Source: Bacteroidales bacterium
Lineage (GTDB): Bacteria > Bacteroidota > Bacteroidia > Bacteroidales > Muribaculaceae
DNA length: 64,000 nucleotides
Assembly: GCA_003150235.1 (NCBI GenBank)
Contig: QAMW01000015.1
Location: forward strand, 1-64,000
Direction of reading: 5' to 3'
In this document: one piece after another, positions 1 through 8,446 of the stretch
How positions within the stretch are numbered: the first letter of the stretch is position 1
How the letters are laid out: every line of letters begins with the position of its first letter
The notes under the pieces: generated by a model
Databases searched by the model: none
What the model was told of the DNA's origin: nothing
Seen by the model: only the letters and a program-made list of their open reading frames with translations
Program-made: the position numbers and the translations under genes

Positions 1-50
1 GCATCAGCCTTCCAAGCTGAGGGTCGCGAGTTTGAGCCTCGTCTTCCGCT
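1..50 (+). tRNA. tRNA-Gly (anticodon TCC), 3' part only
   Basis: The window opens inside this tRNA. The anticodon stem tcagc/gctga (4-8 with 16-20) closes a 7-nt loop with anticodon TCC at 11-13. The T stem is 26-30 with 38-42, and the 3' acceptor strand cttccgc (43-49) is followed by discriminator T50, as expected for bacterial tRNA-Gly. The T loop reads tttgagc, so the normally invariant C56 is a T (position 33). CCA is not encoded. It is the first visible member of a tRNA-tuf-tRNA-secE cluster. Confidence 0.88.
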
Positions 51-62
51 CAAAAGTTTAAT

Positions 63-134
<72 letters not shown>

Positions 135-233
135 CTCTGATTTGCAATGTATGCCTCGGGGGCGAATACGCTTTCGTGGCGCTTTGTTGAAAAAGATAAT
201 TTTAATCACAACACAATAAAAATAACAATAGTT

Positions 234-1418
234 ATGGCTAAAGAGAAATTCGAAAGAACCAAACCGCATGTTAACATCGGTACTATCGGTCACGTTGACC
301 ACGGTAAGACTACTCTGACTGCAGCTATCACCAAGGTACTTGCTGAAAAGGGTCTTTCTGAAGTTAAGTCATTCGACCAGATCGACAACGCCCCCGAAGA
401 GAAGGAGCGTGGTATCACAATTAACACCGCTCACGTTGAGTATGAGACTGAGAATCGTCACTATGCTCACGTTGACTGCCCGGGACACGCCGACTATGTG
501 AAGAACATGGTAACCGGTGCTGCTCAGATGGACGGTGCTATTATCGTGGTTGCCGCTACCGACGGTCCTATGCCCCAGACTCGTGAGCACATCCTGCTCG
601 CCCGTCAGGTGAACGTACCCCGTATCGTTGTGTTCCTGAACAAGTGCGACATGGTTGACGACGAAGAGATGTTCGACCTCGTTGAGATGGAAATGCGTGA
701 CCTTCTTTCTTCTTACGAGTATGACGGCGATAACACTCCTATCATCCGCGGTTCTGCTCTTGGTGCTCTTAACGGTGAGCCCCAGTGGGTTGAGAAGGTA
801 TTGGAGCTTATGAAAGCTGTTGACGAGTGGATTCCTCTGCCTCCCCGTGATATCGATAAGCCTTTCTTGATGCCTGTTGAGGACGTATTCTCAATCACCG
901 GTCGTGGTACTGTTGCTACCGGTCGTATCGAAACTGGTATCGTTAAGGTAGGTGACGAAGTTCAGATTATGGGTCTTGGCGCTGACCTCAAGTCGGTTGT
1001 TACCGGTGTTGAGATGTTCCGTAAGCTCCTCGATCAGGGTGAAGCCGGTGATAACGTAGGTCTTCTTCTCCGTGGTATCGATAAGAAAGATATCAAGCGT
1101 GGTATGGTTATCTGCCATCCGGGAGTTGTTAAGCCCCACAGCAAGTTCAAGGCTCAGGTCTACATCCTTAAGAAAGAGGAAGGTGGCCGTCACACTCCGT
1201 TCCACAACCACTACCGTCCCCAGTTCTACATCCGTACACTTGATGTAACCGGTGAGATTACTCTTCCCGAAGGTGTAGAAATGGTAATGCCTGGTGACCA
1301 CGTTTCTATCAACGTAGAGCTCATCAACCCGGTAGCTTGTGACCTCGGTCTCCGTTTCGCTATCCGCGAAGGTGGTCGTACCGTAGGTTCTGGTCAGATT
1401 ACTGAAATCCTTGACTAA
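234..1418 (+). CDS. tuf: Elongation factor Tu
   Basis: EF-Tu, the GTPase that delivers aminoacyl-tRNA to the ribosome; 394 aa, the usual length in Bacteroidota. I start it at the ATG at 234 (MAKEKFERTKPHVNIGT), not at an upstream in-frame ATG at 147 whose 29 extra codons run through the leader just after the tRNA. G1 is GHVDHGKT (residues 19-26); DCPGH and NKCD motifs and the two C-terminal beta-barrel domains follow. It lies between tRNA-Thr and tRNA-Trp, the classic tRNA-tufB-tRNA-secE arrangement, so the mRNA is probably released by tRNA processing at both ends. Confidence 0.98.
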   Translation: MAKEKFERTKPHVNIGTIGHVDHGKTTLTAAITKVLAEKGLSEVKSFDQIDNAPEEKERGITINTAHVEYETENRHYAHVDCPGHADYVKNMVTGAAQMDGAIIVVAATDGPMPQTREHILLARQVNVPRIVVFLNKCDMVDDEEMFDLVEMEMRDLLSSYEYDGDNTPIIRGSALGALNGEPQWVEKVLELMKAVDEWIPLPPRDIDKPFLMPVEDVFSITGRGTVATGRIETGIVKVGDEVQIMGLGADLKSVVTGVEMFRKLLDQGEAGDNVGLLLRGIDKKDIKRGMVICHPGVVKPHSKFKAQVYILKKEEGGRHTPFHNHYRPQFYIRTLDVTGEITLPEGVEMVMPGDHVSINVELINPVACDLGLRFAIREGGRTVGSGQITEILD

Positions 1419-1457
1419 TAAATAATCTCGGGGGTGTCTTATGGCACTCCCCGATAT

Positions 1458-1530
1458 ACGGGACTAGCTCAGTTGGTAGAGCACCGGTCTCCAAAACCGG
1501 GTGTCGGGAGTTCGAGTCTCTCGTCCCGTG
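1458..1530 (+). tRNA. tRNA-Trp (anticodon CCA)
   Basis: A 73-nt cloverleaf: acceptor acgggac (1458-1464) with gtcccgt (1523-1529), discriminator G1530, anticodon stem ccggt/accgg with loop ctCCAaa, and T loop ttcgagt. All stems pair normally. It lies between tuf and secE, as in many bacteria. Confidence 0.96.
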
Positions 1531-1544
1531 CTAAAATATAAGAA

Positions 1545-1739
1545 ATGAAGAATTTTAAAATACTTACGGATATTAAGGAGTCTTATACCGAGCTTCGTTA
1601 TAAGACTTCTTGGCCTACCAGAACCCAACTGATCAAGAGTAGTTGTATTGTGCTTATCGCTTCCATTATCATAGCGCTTATAATACTCGTGTTTGATCAG
1701 ATTATTGACCATTTCATGCACTTTATTTACGGTCTTTAA
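1545..1739 (+). CDS. secE: Preprotein translocase subunit SecE
   Basis: The small essential SecYEG subunit, 64 aa, of the single-spanning type. An amphipathic N-terminal part with the conserved ELRYKTSWPTR segment (residues 16-26) precedes one membrane helix at about residues 32-55. It starts 14 bases after tRNA-Trp and 19 bases before nusG. Family and position agree fully. Confidence 0.96.
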   Translation: MKNFKILTDIKESYTELRYKTSWPTRTQLIKSSCIVLIASIIIALIILVFDQIIDHFMHFIYGL

Positions 1740-1758
1740 GATTTAAAACGTAGTCGCG

Positions 1759-2319
1759 ATGGCTGAAAGGAAAAAGGAATGGTATGTGCTTCGCGCCATA
1801 TCAGGAAAAGAAGCTAAGGTTAAGGAACTTCTTGATGCTGCAATCAAGAATACGGACTTAGGCAACTACGTGTTTCAAGTCTTGATTCCGACAGAGAAAG
1901 TGGTTACGACGCGTAACGGAAAAAGGGTTGTGAAAGAACGCAATCTTTATTCCGGCTATGTGTTTATTGAGGCAGATCTTCAAGGCGAGGTCATGCATGA
2001 GCTTCGCAATACCACCAATGTGATTGACTTCCTCGGAGGAAGAGGTAAAGGCTCCGCGCCGGAACCTCTCCGTCAGAGCGAGGTTATGCGCATGTTAGGT
2101 GCGGCAGATGAGATCAATGATGCCAACGACGACGGTTTCGGCGACTTCCTTGTCGGCGAGCACGTGAAAGTCACCTTCGGTCCGTTCAGCGGCTTCAACG
2201 GTGAGATTGTAGATCTTGACCCTGAGAAGCGTAAACTGAAAGTCGAGGTGAAGATTTTCGGTCGTAGCACCCCTCTTGAATTGGAGGCTTCGCAAGTAGA
2301 GCGGGAATTGGCTAAATAA
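1759..2319 (+). CDS. nusG: Transcription termination/antitermination factor NusG
   Basis: NusG, 186 aa, binds RNA polymerase to modulate pausing, Rho termination and transcription-translation coupling. The NGN domain spans about residues 8-115 (starts EWYVLRAISGKEAKV; contains LYSGYVFIEAD), and a C-terminal KOW domain spans about 130-183 (VKVTFGPFSGFNGEIVDLD). It sits between secE and rplK. The length is normal and no inserted domain is seen, unlike the longer specialised UpxY-type NusG paralogues that control capsule loci. Confidence 0.97.
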   Translation: MAERKKEWYVLRAISGKEAKVKELLDAAIKNTDLGNYVFQVLIPTEKVVTTRNGKRVVKERNLYSGYVFIEADLQGEVMHELRNTTNVIDFLGGRGKGSAPEPLRQSEVMRMLGAADEINDANDDGFGDFLVGEHVKVTFGPFSGFNGEIVDLDPEKRKLKVEVKIFGRSTPLELEASQVERELAK

Positions 2320-2381
2320 CGGTTACGAGTTATGTAAACCGGTTATCCGCACGTTTAACCCAACAAAATTTGTATTAAAAA

Positions 2382-2825
2382 ATGGCTAAAGAAATTGCTG
2401 GACAGATCAAATTGCAGATTAAAGGTGGAGCAGCAAATCCATCGCCGCCAGTAGGTCCCGCACTGGGTTCTAAGGGCATCAACATCATGGAGTTTTGCAA
2501 GCAATTCAACGCCCGCACCCAGGACAAGGCAGGCAAAGTGCTTCCGGTTGTAATCACTTATTACACCGACAAGAGCTTTGACTTCATTGTCAAGACTCCT
2601 CCGGTAGCTATCCAGCTCCTTGAGGTAGCTAAGATCAAGAGCGGTTCTGCCGAGCCTAACCGTAAGAAGGTGGCAGAAATCACTTGGGATCAGGTGAAGG
2701 TGATTGCTGAAGACAAAATGCCCGATTTGAACTGTTTTACTGTTGAGTCGGCAATGCGCATGGTTGCCGGTACAGCCAGAAGCATGGGTATCACCGTAAA
2801 GGGGGCATTCCCTGAAAATAACTAA
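2382..2825 (+). CDS. rplK: 50S ribosomal protein L11
   Basis: Ribosomal protein L11, 147 aa, forms the GTPase-associated centre with 23S rRNA and the L10-L12 stalk. The N-terminal domain holds the proline-rich helix (SPPVGPALGSKGINIMEFCK) and the C-terminal domain is the rRNA-binding one (residues ~75-141, ending RSMGITVKG). It starts 62 bases after nusG and is 15 bases from rplA. Confidence 0.98.
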   Translation: MAKEIAGQIKLQIKGGAANPSPPVGPALGSKGINIMEFCKQFNARTQDKAGKVLPVVITYYTDKSFDFIVKTPPVAIQLLEVAKIKSGSAEPNRKKVAEITWDQVKVIAEDKMPDLNCFTVESAMRMVAGTARSMGITVKGAFPENN

Positions 2826-2840
2826 TAAACTTCAATTGAC

Positions 2841-3536
2841 ATGGGTAAACTTACTAAAAATCAAAAGTTGGCTTTACAGAAGATTGAAGCTGGGAAGGCT
2901 TACACTTTGGCTGAGGCTGCAGAGAAGGTAAAGGAAGTAACCTATACCAAATTTGACGCTTCTCTCGATATCGATGTACGTCTTGGCGTGGATCCCCGTA
3001 AGGCTAATCAAATGGTGCGCGGTGTCGTTACTTTGCCTCATGGTACAGGTAAGAAGACTACCGTTCTCGTGCTCTGCAACCCCGACGCTGAAAGCGCCGC
3101 AAAGGCTGCCGGTGCCGATTACGTAGGTCTTGACGAGTATATTGAAAAAATCAAAGGTGGTTGGACCGATGTTGATGTAATCATCACCCAGCCCGCTATC
3201 ATGGGTAAGATCGGTGCCCTCGGCCGTATTCTCGGTCCGCGTGGCTTGATGCCTAACCCCAAGAGCGGTACTGTTACCAACGATGTCGCAAAGGCGGTTG
3301 AGGAGGTAAAGAAAGGTAAGATTGACTTCAAGGTCGACAAGAACGGTATCGTTCACTCTTCAATCGGTAAGGTGTCTTTCACCCCCGAGCAGATGCGTGA
3401 CAACGCCCGCGAATTTATCAACACCTTGATTAAGCTCAAGCCTGCTACTGCAAAGGGTACCTATATTAAGAGTATTTATCTTTCGAGCACTATGAGTCCC
3501 GGTATCAAGGTTGACTCTAAGTCAGTCGATGCTTAA
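2841..3536 (+). CDS. rplA: 50S ribosomal protein L1
   Basis: Ribosomal protein L1, 231 aa, builds the mobile L1 stalk at the E site and in many bacteria represses its own operon by binding the mRNA. The signature GRILGPRGLMPNPKSGTV lies in the second domain (~residues 128-146) and the usual C-terminal SSTMSPGIKVD is present. It overlaps nothing and is 19 bases from rplJ. No L1-binding mimic was identified in the mRNA. Confidence 0.98.
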   Translation: MGKLTKNQKLALQKIEAGKAYTLAEAAEKVKEVTYTKFDASLDIDVRLGVDPRKANQMVRGVVTLPHGTGKKTTVLVLCNPDAESAAKAAGADYVGLDEYIEKIKGGWTDVDVIITQPAIMGKIGALGRILGPRGLMPNPKSGTVTNDVAKAVEEVKKGKIDFKVDKNGIVHSSIGKVSFTPEQMRDNAREFINTLIKLKPATAKGTYIKSIYLSSTMSPGIKVDSKSVDA

Positions 3537-3555
3537 CCCTAAATGACTAAGTAAA

Positions 3556-4080
3556 ATGAAAAAGGAAGATAAAGGTATTATTATAGAGAAAATCGCGGAG
3601 ACCCTAAAGGCTTATCCTTGCTTCTATCTTGTTGAGACCGCCGGTCTTGACGCTGAGAAGACAAGTGATCTCCGCCGTGCCTGCAGCAAGGCTGACATCA
3701 AGCTCCTCGTCGTTAAGAATACTCTTCTCCACAAGGCTCTCGAGTCTATGGAATTTGATTATTCAGAGCTCTATCCCTGCTTGAAGGGTGCTACTTCCGT
3801 GATGTTCTCCAACGTCGGAAACGCTCCTGCAAAGCTCATCAAGGATGTGCTTAAGAAAGATAAGGATGCTCAGCTTCCCCGCCTGAAGGCTGCCTTCGTG
3901 GAAGAGACCGTTTATGTCGGTGCCGACCAGCTTGACACTCTTGCAAGCATCAAGAGCAAGAACGAGCTTATCGCCGATGTTGTCGCTCTTCTCCAGTCAC
4001 CTGCCAAGAACGTGGTTTCCGCACTTACTTCTGGCGGTACCAAGCTTCACGGTATCCTTGAGACACTCTCCAACAAATAA
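3556..4080 (+). CDS. rplJ: 50S ribosomal protein L10
   Basis: Ribosomal protein L10, 174 aa, is the base of the L7/L12 stalk: its N-terminal domain binds 23S rRNA and its C-terminal helix binds L12 dimers. The N-terminus (KKEDKGIIIEKIAETLKAYP) and the KNTLLHKAL segment are typical. It lies between rplA (19 bases) and rplL (41 bases). Confidence 0.96.
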   Translation: MKKEDKGIIIEKIAETLKAYPCFYLVETAGLDAEKTSDLRRACSKADIKLLVVKNTLLHKALESMEFDYSELYPCLKGATSVMFSNVGNAPAKLIKDVLKKDKDAQLPRLKAAFVEETVYVGADQLDTLASIKSKNELIADVVALLQSPAKNVVSALTSGGTKLHGILETLSNK

Positions 4081-4121
4081 TCAATCATCTAAGAAAAATA
4101 ACTCAATTAAATCATACAAAA

Positions 4122-4496
4122 ATGGCAGATTTAAAAGCTTTTGCAGAACAATTAGTTAACCTCTCAGTAAAAGAAGTAAACGAACTTGCTCAGATCCTTA
4201 AAGATGAGTACGGCATCGAGCCCGCAGCAGCAGCTGTTGCTGTAGCAGCCGGTCCCGCAGCTGGCGCACCCGCAGCTGAAGAGAAGACTTCATTTGACGT
4301 AGTCCTCAAGTCAGCAGGCGCAAGCAAGCTTGCAGTCGTTAAGCTTGTTAAGGAACTTACCGGTCTTGGCTTGAAGGAAGCTAAGGAACTCGTAGACGGT
4401 GCTCCCGGCGTTGTTAAGGAAGGTCTTGCCAAGGCTGATGCCGAAGGCCTCAAGAAGCAGTTGGAAGAAGCTGGCGCTGAAGTTGAACTTAAATAA
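4122..4496 (+). CDS. rplL: 50S ribosomal protein L7/L12
   Basis: The multi-copy stalk protein that recruits translational GTPases, 124 aa. An N-terminal dimerisation domain (residues 1-32), an Ala/Pro/Gly-rich hinge (about 36-52) and a C-terminal factor-binding domain (KTSFDVVLKSAGASKLAVVK onward) are visible. It is followed at once by a strong hairpin that separates the ribosomal-protein part from rpoBC. Confidence 0.98.
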   Translation: MADLKAFAEQLVNLSVKEVNELAQILKDEYGIEPAAAAVAVAAGPAAGAPAAEEKTSFDVVLKSAGASKLAVVKLVKELTGLGLKEAKELVDGAPGVVKEGLAKADAEGLKKQLEEAGAEVELK

Positions 4497-4520
4497 TATT
4501 GCCTGTTAATCAGGTAATTA

Positions 4521-4558
4521 GGTTAAGAATCATTTTTCTGATGATTCTTAACCTTTTT
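4521..4558 (+). terminator. Attenuator-like terminator between rplL and rpoB
   Basis: A perfect 13-bp stem (4521-4533 with 4541-4553) with a 7-nt loop is followed by five T residues. It has the form of an intrinsic terminator but lies inside the rplJL-rpoBC unit, 41 bases before rpoB. Partial termination here would lower rpoBC relative to L10/L12 output, as in the rpl-rpo attenuators of other bacteria (inference). No separate TAnnTTTG promoter is seen between it and rpoB. Confidence 0.85.
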
Positions 4559-4599
4559 GTGCTATAATTTAAGTTGAGTTTCCCTTAACATTTTTTTTA

Positions 4600-7500
4600 A
4601 TGTCAGTTTCATCTTCTAAACCCCGTATAAATTTTGCCTCGGTAAAGAATCCCCTTCCTTACCCTGACTTTCTCGAGGTGCAGCTCAAGTCGTTCCAGGA
4701 TTTCCTGCAACTTGACACTCCTCCCGAAAAAAGAAATAATGAGGGCCTTTACAAGGTGTTTGCGGAAAACTTCCCTATCGTGGATACCCGCAACAACTAT
4801 GTACTTGAGTTCCTGGATTACTATATCGATCCGCCGCGTTATACAATCGAGGAGTGTCTCGAACGCGGACTCACCTACAGTGTCCCCCTCAAAGCCAAGC
4901 TTAAGCTCTATTGTACCGACCCCGACCATGAGGATTTCGAGCCGAAGATCCAGGATGTTTACCTGGGTCCGATTCCTTATATGACGGCGCAGGGCACATT
5001 TGTAATAAACGGTGCCGAGCGTGTTGTCGTGTCGCAGCTCCACCGCTCGCCGGGCGTGTTTTTCGGTCAAAGCACACATGCTAACGGTACGAAACTGTAC
5101 TCTGCACGTATCATTCCTTTCCGTGGCTCATGGATAGAGTTTGCTACTGACATTAACAACGTCATGTATGCCTATATCGACCGCAAGAAGAAGCTCCCTG
5201 TTACAACGCTTCTCCGTGCGATTGGTTTGGAAAGTGACAAGGATATCATCGAGATTTTCGGGCTTGCCGAAGAAATCAAGGTCAACAAGACTAACCTGAA
5301 GAAGGCTGTCGGAAGGAAGCTTGCCGCACGTGTCCTTAAGACATGGGTGGAGGATTTCGTTGACGAAGATACCGGCGAAGTCGTTTCAATTGAGCGTAAC
5401 AATGTGGTAATCGACCGTGAGACTGTGCTGGAGGAAGAGCACATCGACGAGATTATCGAATCAGGCGCACAGACTGTATTGCTCCATAAGGAGGATGCAA
5501 ATACAAGCGATTACTCGATTATTTTCAATACTCTTCAGAAAGATACCTCCAACTCAGAGAAGGAGGCAATCCAATATATATACAGGCAGCTGCGCAACGC
5601 GGAGCCGCCGGATGACGCGTCGGCTCGCGAGGTAATCACCAACCTTTTCTTCTCTGAAAAGCGTTACGACCTCGGCGAAGTGGGCCGTTACCGTATCAAT
5701 AAGAAACTCGGTCTTGGCACTTCTATGGAGGTGAAGGTCCTTACCAAGGAGGATATAATCGCCATTATCAAGTACCTTATAGAGCTTATAAACTCCAAGA
5801 CTGATGTCGACGATATCGACCACCTGAGTAACCGTCGTGTCCGCACCGTGGGCGAGCAGCTTTACAATCAGTTTGGAGTAGGTCTGGCACGTATGTCGCG
5901 CACAATCCGTGAGCGTATGAACGTACGTGACAACGAGGATTTCACTCCTATTGACCTTATTAACGCGAAGACTATTTCTTCGGTAATCAATACATTCTTC
6001 GGTACCAATGCACTTTCTCAGTTCATGGACCAGACCAACCCGCTTGCGGAGATGACCCACAAGCGTCGTATGTCGGCTCTCGGTCCCGGTGGTCTGTCGC
6101 GTGAGCGCGCAGGCTTCGAGGTGCGTGACGTACATTATACCCATTACGGCCGTCTTTGCCCGATTGAGACTCCTGAAGGTCCGAATATCGGTCTTATCTC
6201 GTCTCTTTGTGTATATGCGAAAATCAATGACCTCGGATTTATCGAGACCCCCTACCGCAAGGTTGACGGTGGGAAGGTTAACATCAACAATGACGAGGTT
6301 GTATATCTCACTGCCGAGGTTGAGGAAGGTCAGGTTATCGCACAGGGCAATGCTCCCCTTAATCCCGATGGCAGCTTCGTGCGCGACAGGGTTAAGGCTC
6401 GTCTTGACGCCGATTTCCCGATTGTCACTCCGGAGGAAGTAAACCTAATGGATGTGTCGCCGACACAGATTGCGTCTATCGCGGCTTCATTGATTCCCTT
6501 CCTCGAGCACGATGACGCTAACCGTGCGTTGATGGGATCTAACATGATGCGCCAGGCTGTGCCGTTGCTCCGTTCGGAGGCGCCTATTGTTGGTACCGGT
6601 CTGGAAGGTCAGCTTATACGTGACTCACGCACTCAGATTACCGCTGAGGGCGACGGTGTAATCGAGTTTGTCGACGCTACCGTCATCCGTATCCGTTACG
6701 ACCGCACCGAGGATGAGGAATTTGTGGCATTTGAAGACTCCGTAAAGGAATACCATATACCGAAGTTCCGTAAGACCAACCAGAGCACCACTATCGACCT
6801 CCGCCCGATTTGCGAGAAGGGACAGCGTGTGACTCCGGGACAGATTCTTACCGAAGGTTATTCTACTGAAAACGGTGAACTTGCTCTCGGCCGTAACCTC
6901 AAGGTGGCGTTCATGCCCTGGAAGGGTTACAACTATGAGGATGCTATTGTGCTCAACGAGCGTGTGGTTCGTGAGGATATCCTTACATCAGTGCATGTCG
7001 ATGAATATTCGCTCGAAGTGCGCGAGACAAAGCGCGGTATGGAAGAACTCACGAGCGATATCCCCAATGTCAGCGAGGATGCCACAAAGGATCTTGACGA
7101 GCGCGGTATAATCCGTGTAGGTGCGCATGTGGCTCCGGGCGATATCATGATTGGTAAGATTACTCCTAAGGGAGAGTCCGACCCGACTCCGGAAGAAAAA
7201 CTCCTCCGTGCCATCTTCGGTGACAAGGCAGGCGATGTGAAGGATGCTTCACTGAAGGCTACACCGTCGCTTAAGGGGGTCGTGATCGGTACCAATCTGT
7301 TCTCTCGTGCCGCAAAGAAGAAAAAGACCAAGAGTGCCAATGCCCAGCTTCCCAAGCTCGACGAAGAGTATGAGGTTAAGCAGGGTGAGCTTAAGGATAT
7401 TCTTATCAATAAACTCATGGTGCTTACCGAGGGTAAGACTTCACAGGGTGTGAAAGACTTCCTCGGTGCTGATATCATAGCAAAGGGTGCCAAGTTTACT

Positions 7501-8412
7501 CCCGCTGCTCTTAAGGATATCGACTTTGACACTGTCAACCTGTCCAAGTGGACCGCTGATGCTCACAAAAACGAGCTTATCCGTGCTACCATCGTCAATT
7601 ATCTCCGCAAATCCAAGGAGATTGACGCCGAGCTCCGCCGCAAGAAGTTCGACATCTCGATAGGTGACGAGCTTCCCTCCGGTATCATGCAGATGGCAAA
7701 GGTTTACGTTGCAAAGAAGCGTAAGATTAGCGTGGGTGACAAGATGGCGGGTCGTCACGGTAACAAAGGTATCGTGTCGCGTATCGTCCGTCAGGAAGAT
7801 ATGCCGTTCCTTGCCGACGGTACTCCCGTTGATATCTGTCTTAACCCGCTGGGTGTGCCTTCACGTATGAACCTCGGTCAGATTTTTGAGACCGTACTCG
7901 GTTGGTCGGGTGCTATTCTCGATGAGAAGTTCGCTACTCCGATTTTCGATGGCGCAAGTCTTGACGACCTTAACGAGTGGACCGACAAGGCAGGGCTTCC
8001 CCGCTATGGAAAGACCTATCTTTACGACGGAGGTACAGGTGAGCGTTTCGACCAGCCCGCTACAGTGGGTGTGATTTACATGCTTAAGCTCGGTCACATG
8101 GTCGAGGATAAGATGCATGCCCGTTCAATAGGTCCGTACTCTCTTATTACCCAGCAGCCGCTCGGTGGTAAGGCTCAGTTCGGTGGTCAGCGTTTCGGAG
8201 AGATGGAGGTTTGGGCGCTCGAGGCATTCGGCGCATCCCACATCCTTCAGGAAATCCTCACCATCAAGAGTGATGATGTCAACGGACGTAGCAAGGCTTA
8301 CGAGGCTATCGTCAAGGGCGAGCCGATGCCGCAGGCAGGTATCCCCGAGTCTCTTAACGTGTTGCTCCATGAGCTTCGCGGTCTCGGATTGAGCATCAAC
8401 CTTGAGCAATAA
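4600..8412 (+). CDS. rpoB: DNA-directed RNA polymerase subunit beta
   Basis: RNA polymerase beta subunit, 1270 aa, the usual Bacteroidota length. The rifampicin-binding region around residues 472-500 (SQFMDQTNPLAEMTHKRRMS) has the wild-type residues at the main resistance positions (D, H, S), so no target mutation is evident there. The C-terminal signature GGKAQFGGQRFGEMEVWAL and a Lys-rich stretch (AAKKKKTKSANAQ) near residue 904 are present. Start ATG at 4600; rpoC follows after 34 bases. Confidence 0.98.
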   Translation: MSVSSSKPRINFASVKNPLPYPDFLEVQLKSFQDFLQLDTPPEKRNNEGLYKVFAENFPIVDTRNNYVLEFLDYYIDPPRYTIEECLERGLTYSVPLKAKLKLYCTDPDHEDFEPKIQDVYLGPIPYMTAQGTFVINGAERVVVSQLHRSPGVFFGQSTHANGTKLYSARIIPFRGSWIEFATDINNVMYAYIDRKKKLPVTTLLRAIGLESDKDIIEIFGLAEEIKVNKTNLKKAVGRKLAARVLKTWVEDFVDEDTGEVVSIERNNVVIDRETVLEEEHIDEIIESGAQTVLLHKEDANTSDYSIIFNTLQKDTSNSEKEAIQYIYRQLRNAEPPDDASAREVITNLFFSEKRYDLGEVGRYRINKKLGLGTSMEVKVLTKEDIIAIIKYLIELINSKTDVDDIDHLSNRRVRTVGEQLYNQFGVGLARMSRTIRERMNVRDNEDFTPIDLINAKTISSVINTFFGTNALSQFMDQTNPLAEMTHKRRMSALGPGGLSRERAGFEVRDVHYTHYGRLCPIETPEGPNIGLISSLCVYAKINDLGFIETPYRKVDGGKVNINNDEVVYLTAEVEEGQVIAQGNAPLNPDGSFVRDRVKARLDADFPIVTPEEVNLMDVSPTQIASIAASLIPFLEHDDANRALMGSNMMRQAVPLLRSEAPIVGTGLEGQLIRDSRTQITAEGDGVIEFVDATVIRIRYDRTEDEEFVAFEDSVKEYHIPKFRKTNQSTTIDLRPICEKGQRVTPGQILTEGYSTENGELALGRNLKVAFMPWKGYNYEDAIVLNERVVREDILTSVHVDEYSLEVRETKRGMEELTSDIPNVSEDATKDLDERGIIRVGAHVAPGDIMIGKITPKGESDPTPEEKLLRAIFGDKAGDVKDASLKATPSLKGVVIGTNLFSRAAKKKKTKSANAQLPKLDEEYEVKQGELKDILINKLMVLTEGKTSQGVKDFLGADIIAKGAKFTPAALKDIDFDTVNLSKWTADAHKNELIRATIVNYLRKSKEIDAELRRKKFDISIGDELPSGIMQMAKVYVAKKRKISVGDKMAGRHGNKGIVSRIVRQEDMPFLADGTPVDICLNPLGVPSRMNLGQIFETVLGWSGAILDEKFATPIFDGASLDDLNEWTDKAGLPRYGKTYLYDGGTGERFDQPATVGVIYMLKLGHMVEDKMHARSIGPYSLITQQPLGGKAQFGGQRFGEMEVWALEAFGASHILQEILTIKSDDVNGRSKAYEAIVKGEPMPQAGIPESLNVLLHELRGLGLSINLEQ

Positions 8413-8446
8413 TCATTTACAAGACAAAGAAAGGTAAATACATAAT

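Noticed and set aside
1759..2319. NusG as an UpxY-type capsule antiterminator
   Set aside because: It sits between secE and rplK, has the standard length and both standard domains, and no capsule genes are near.
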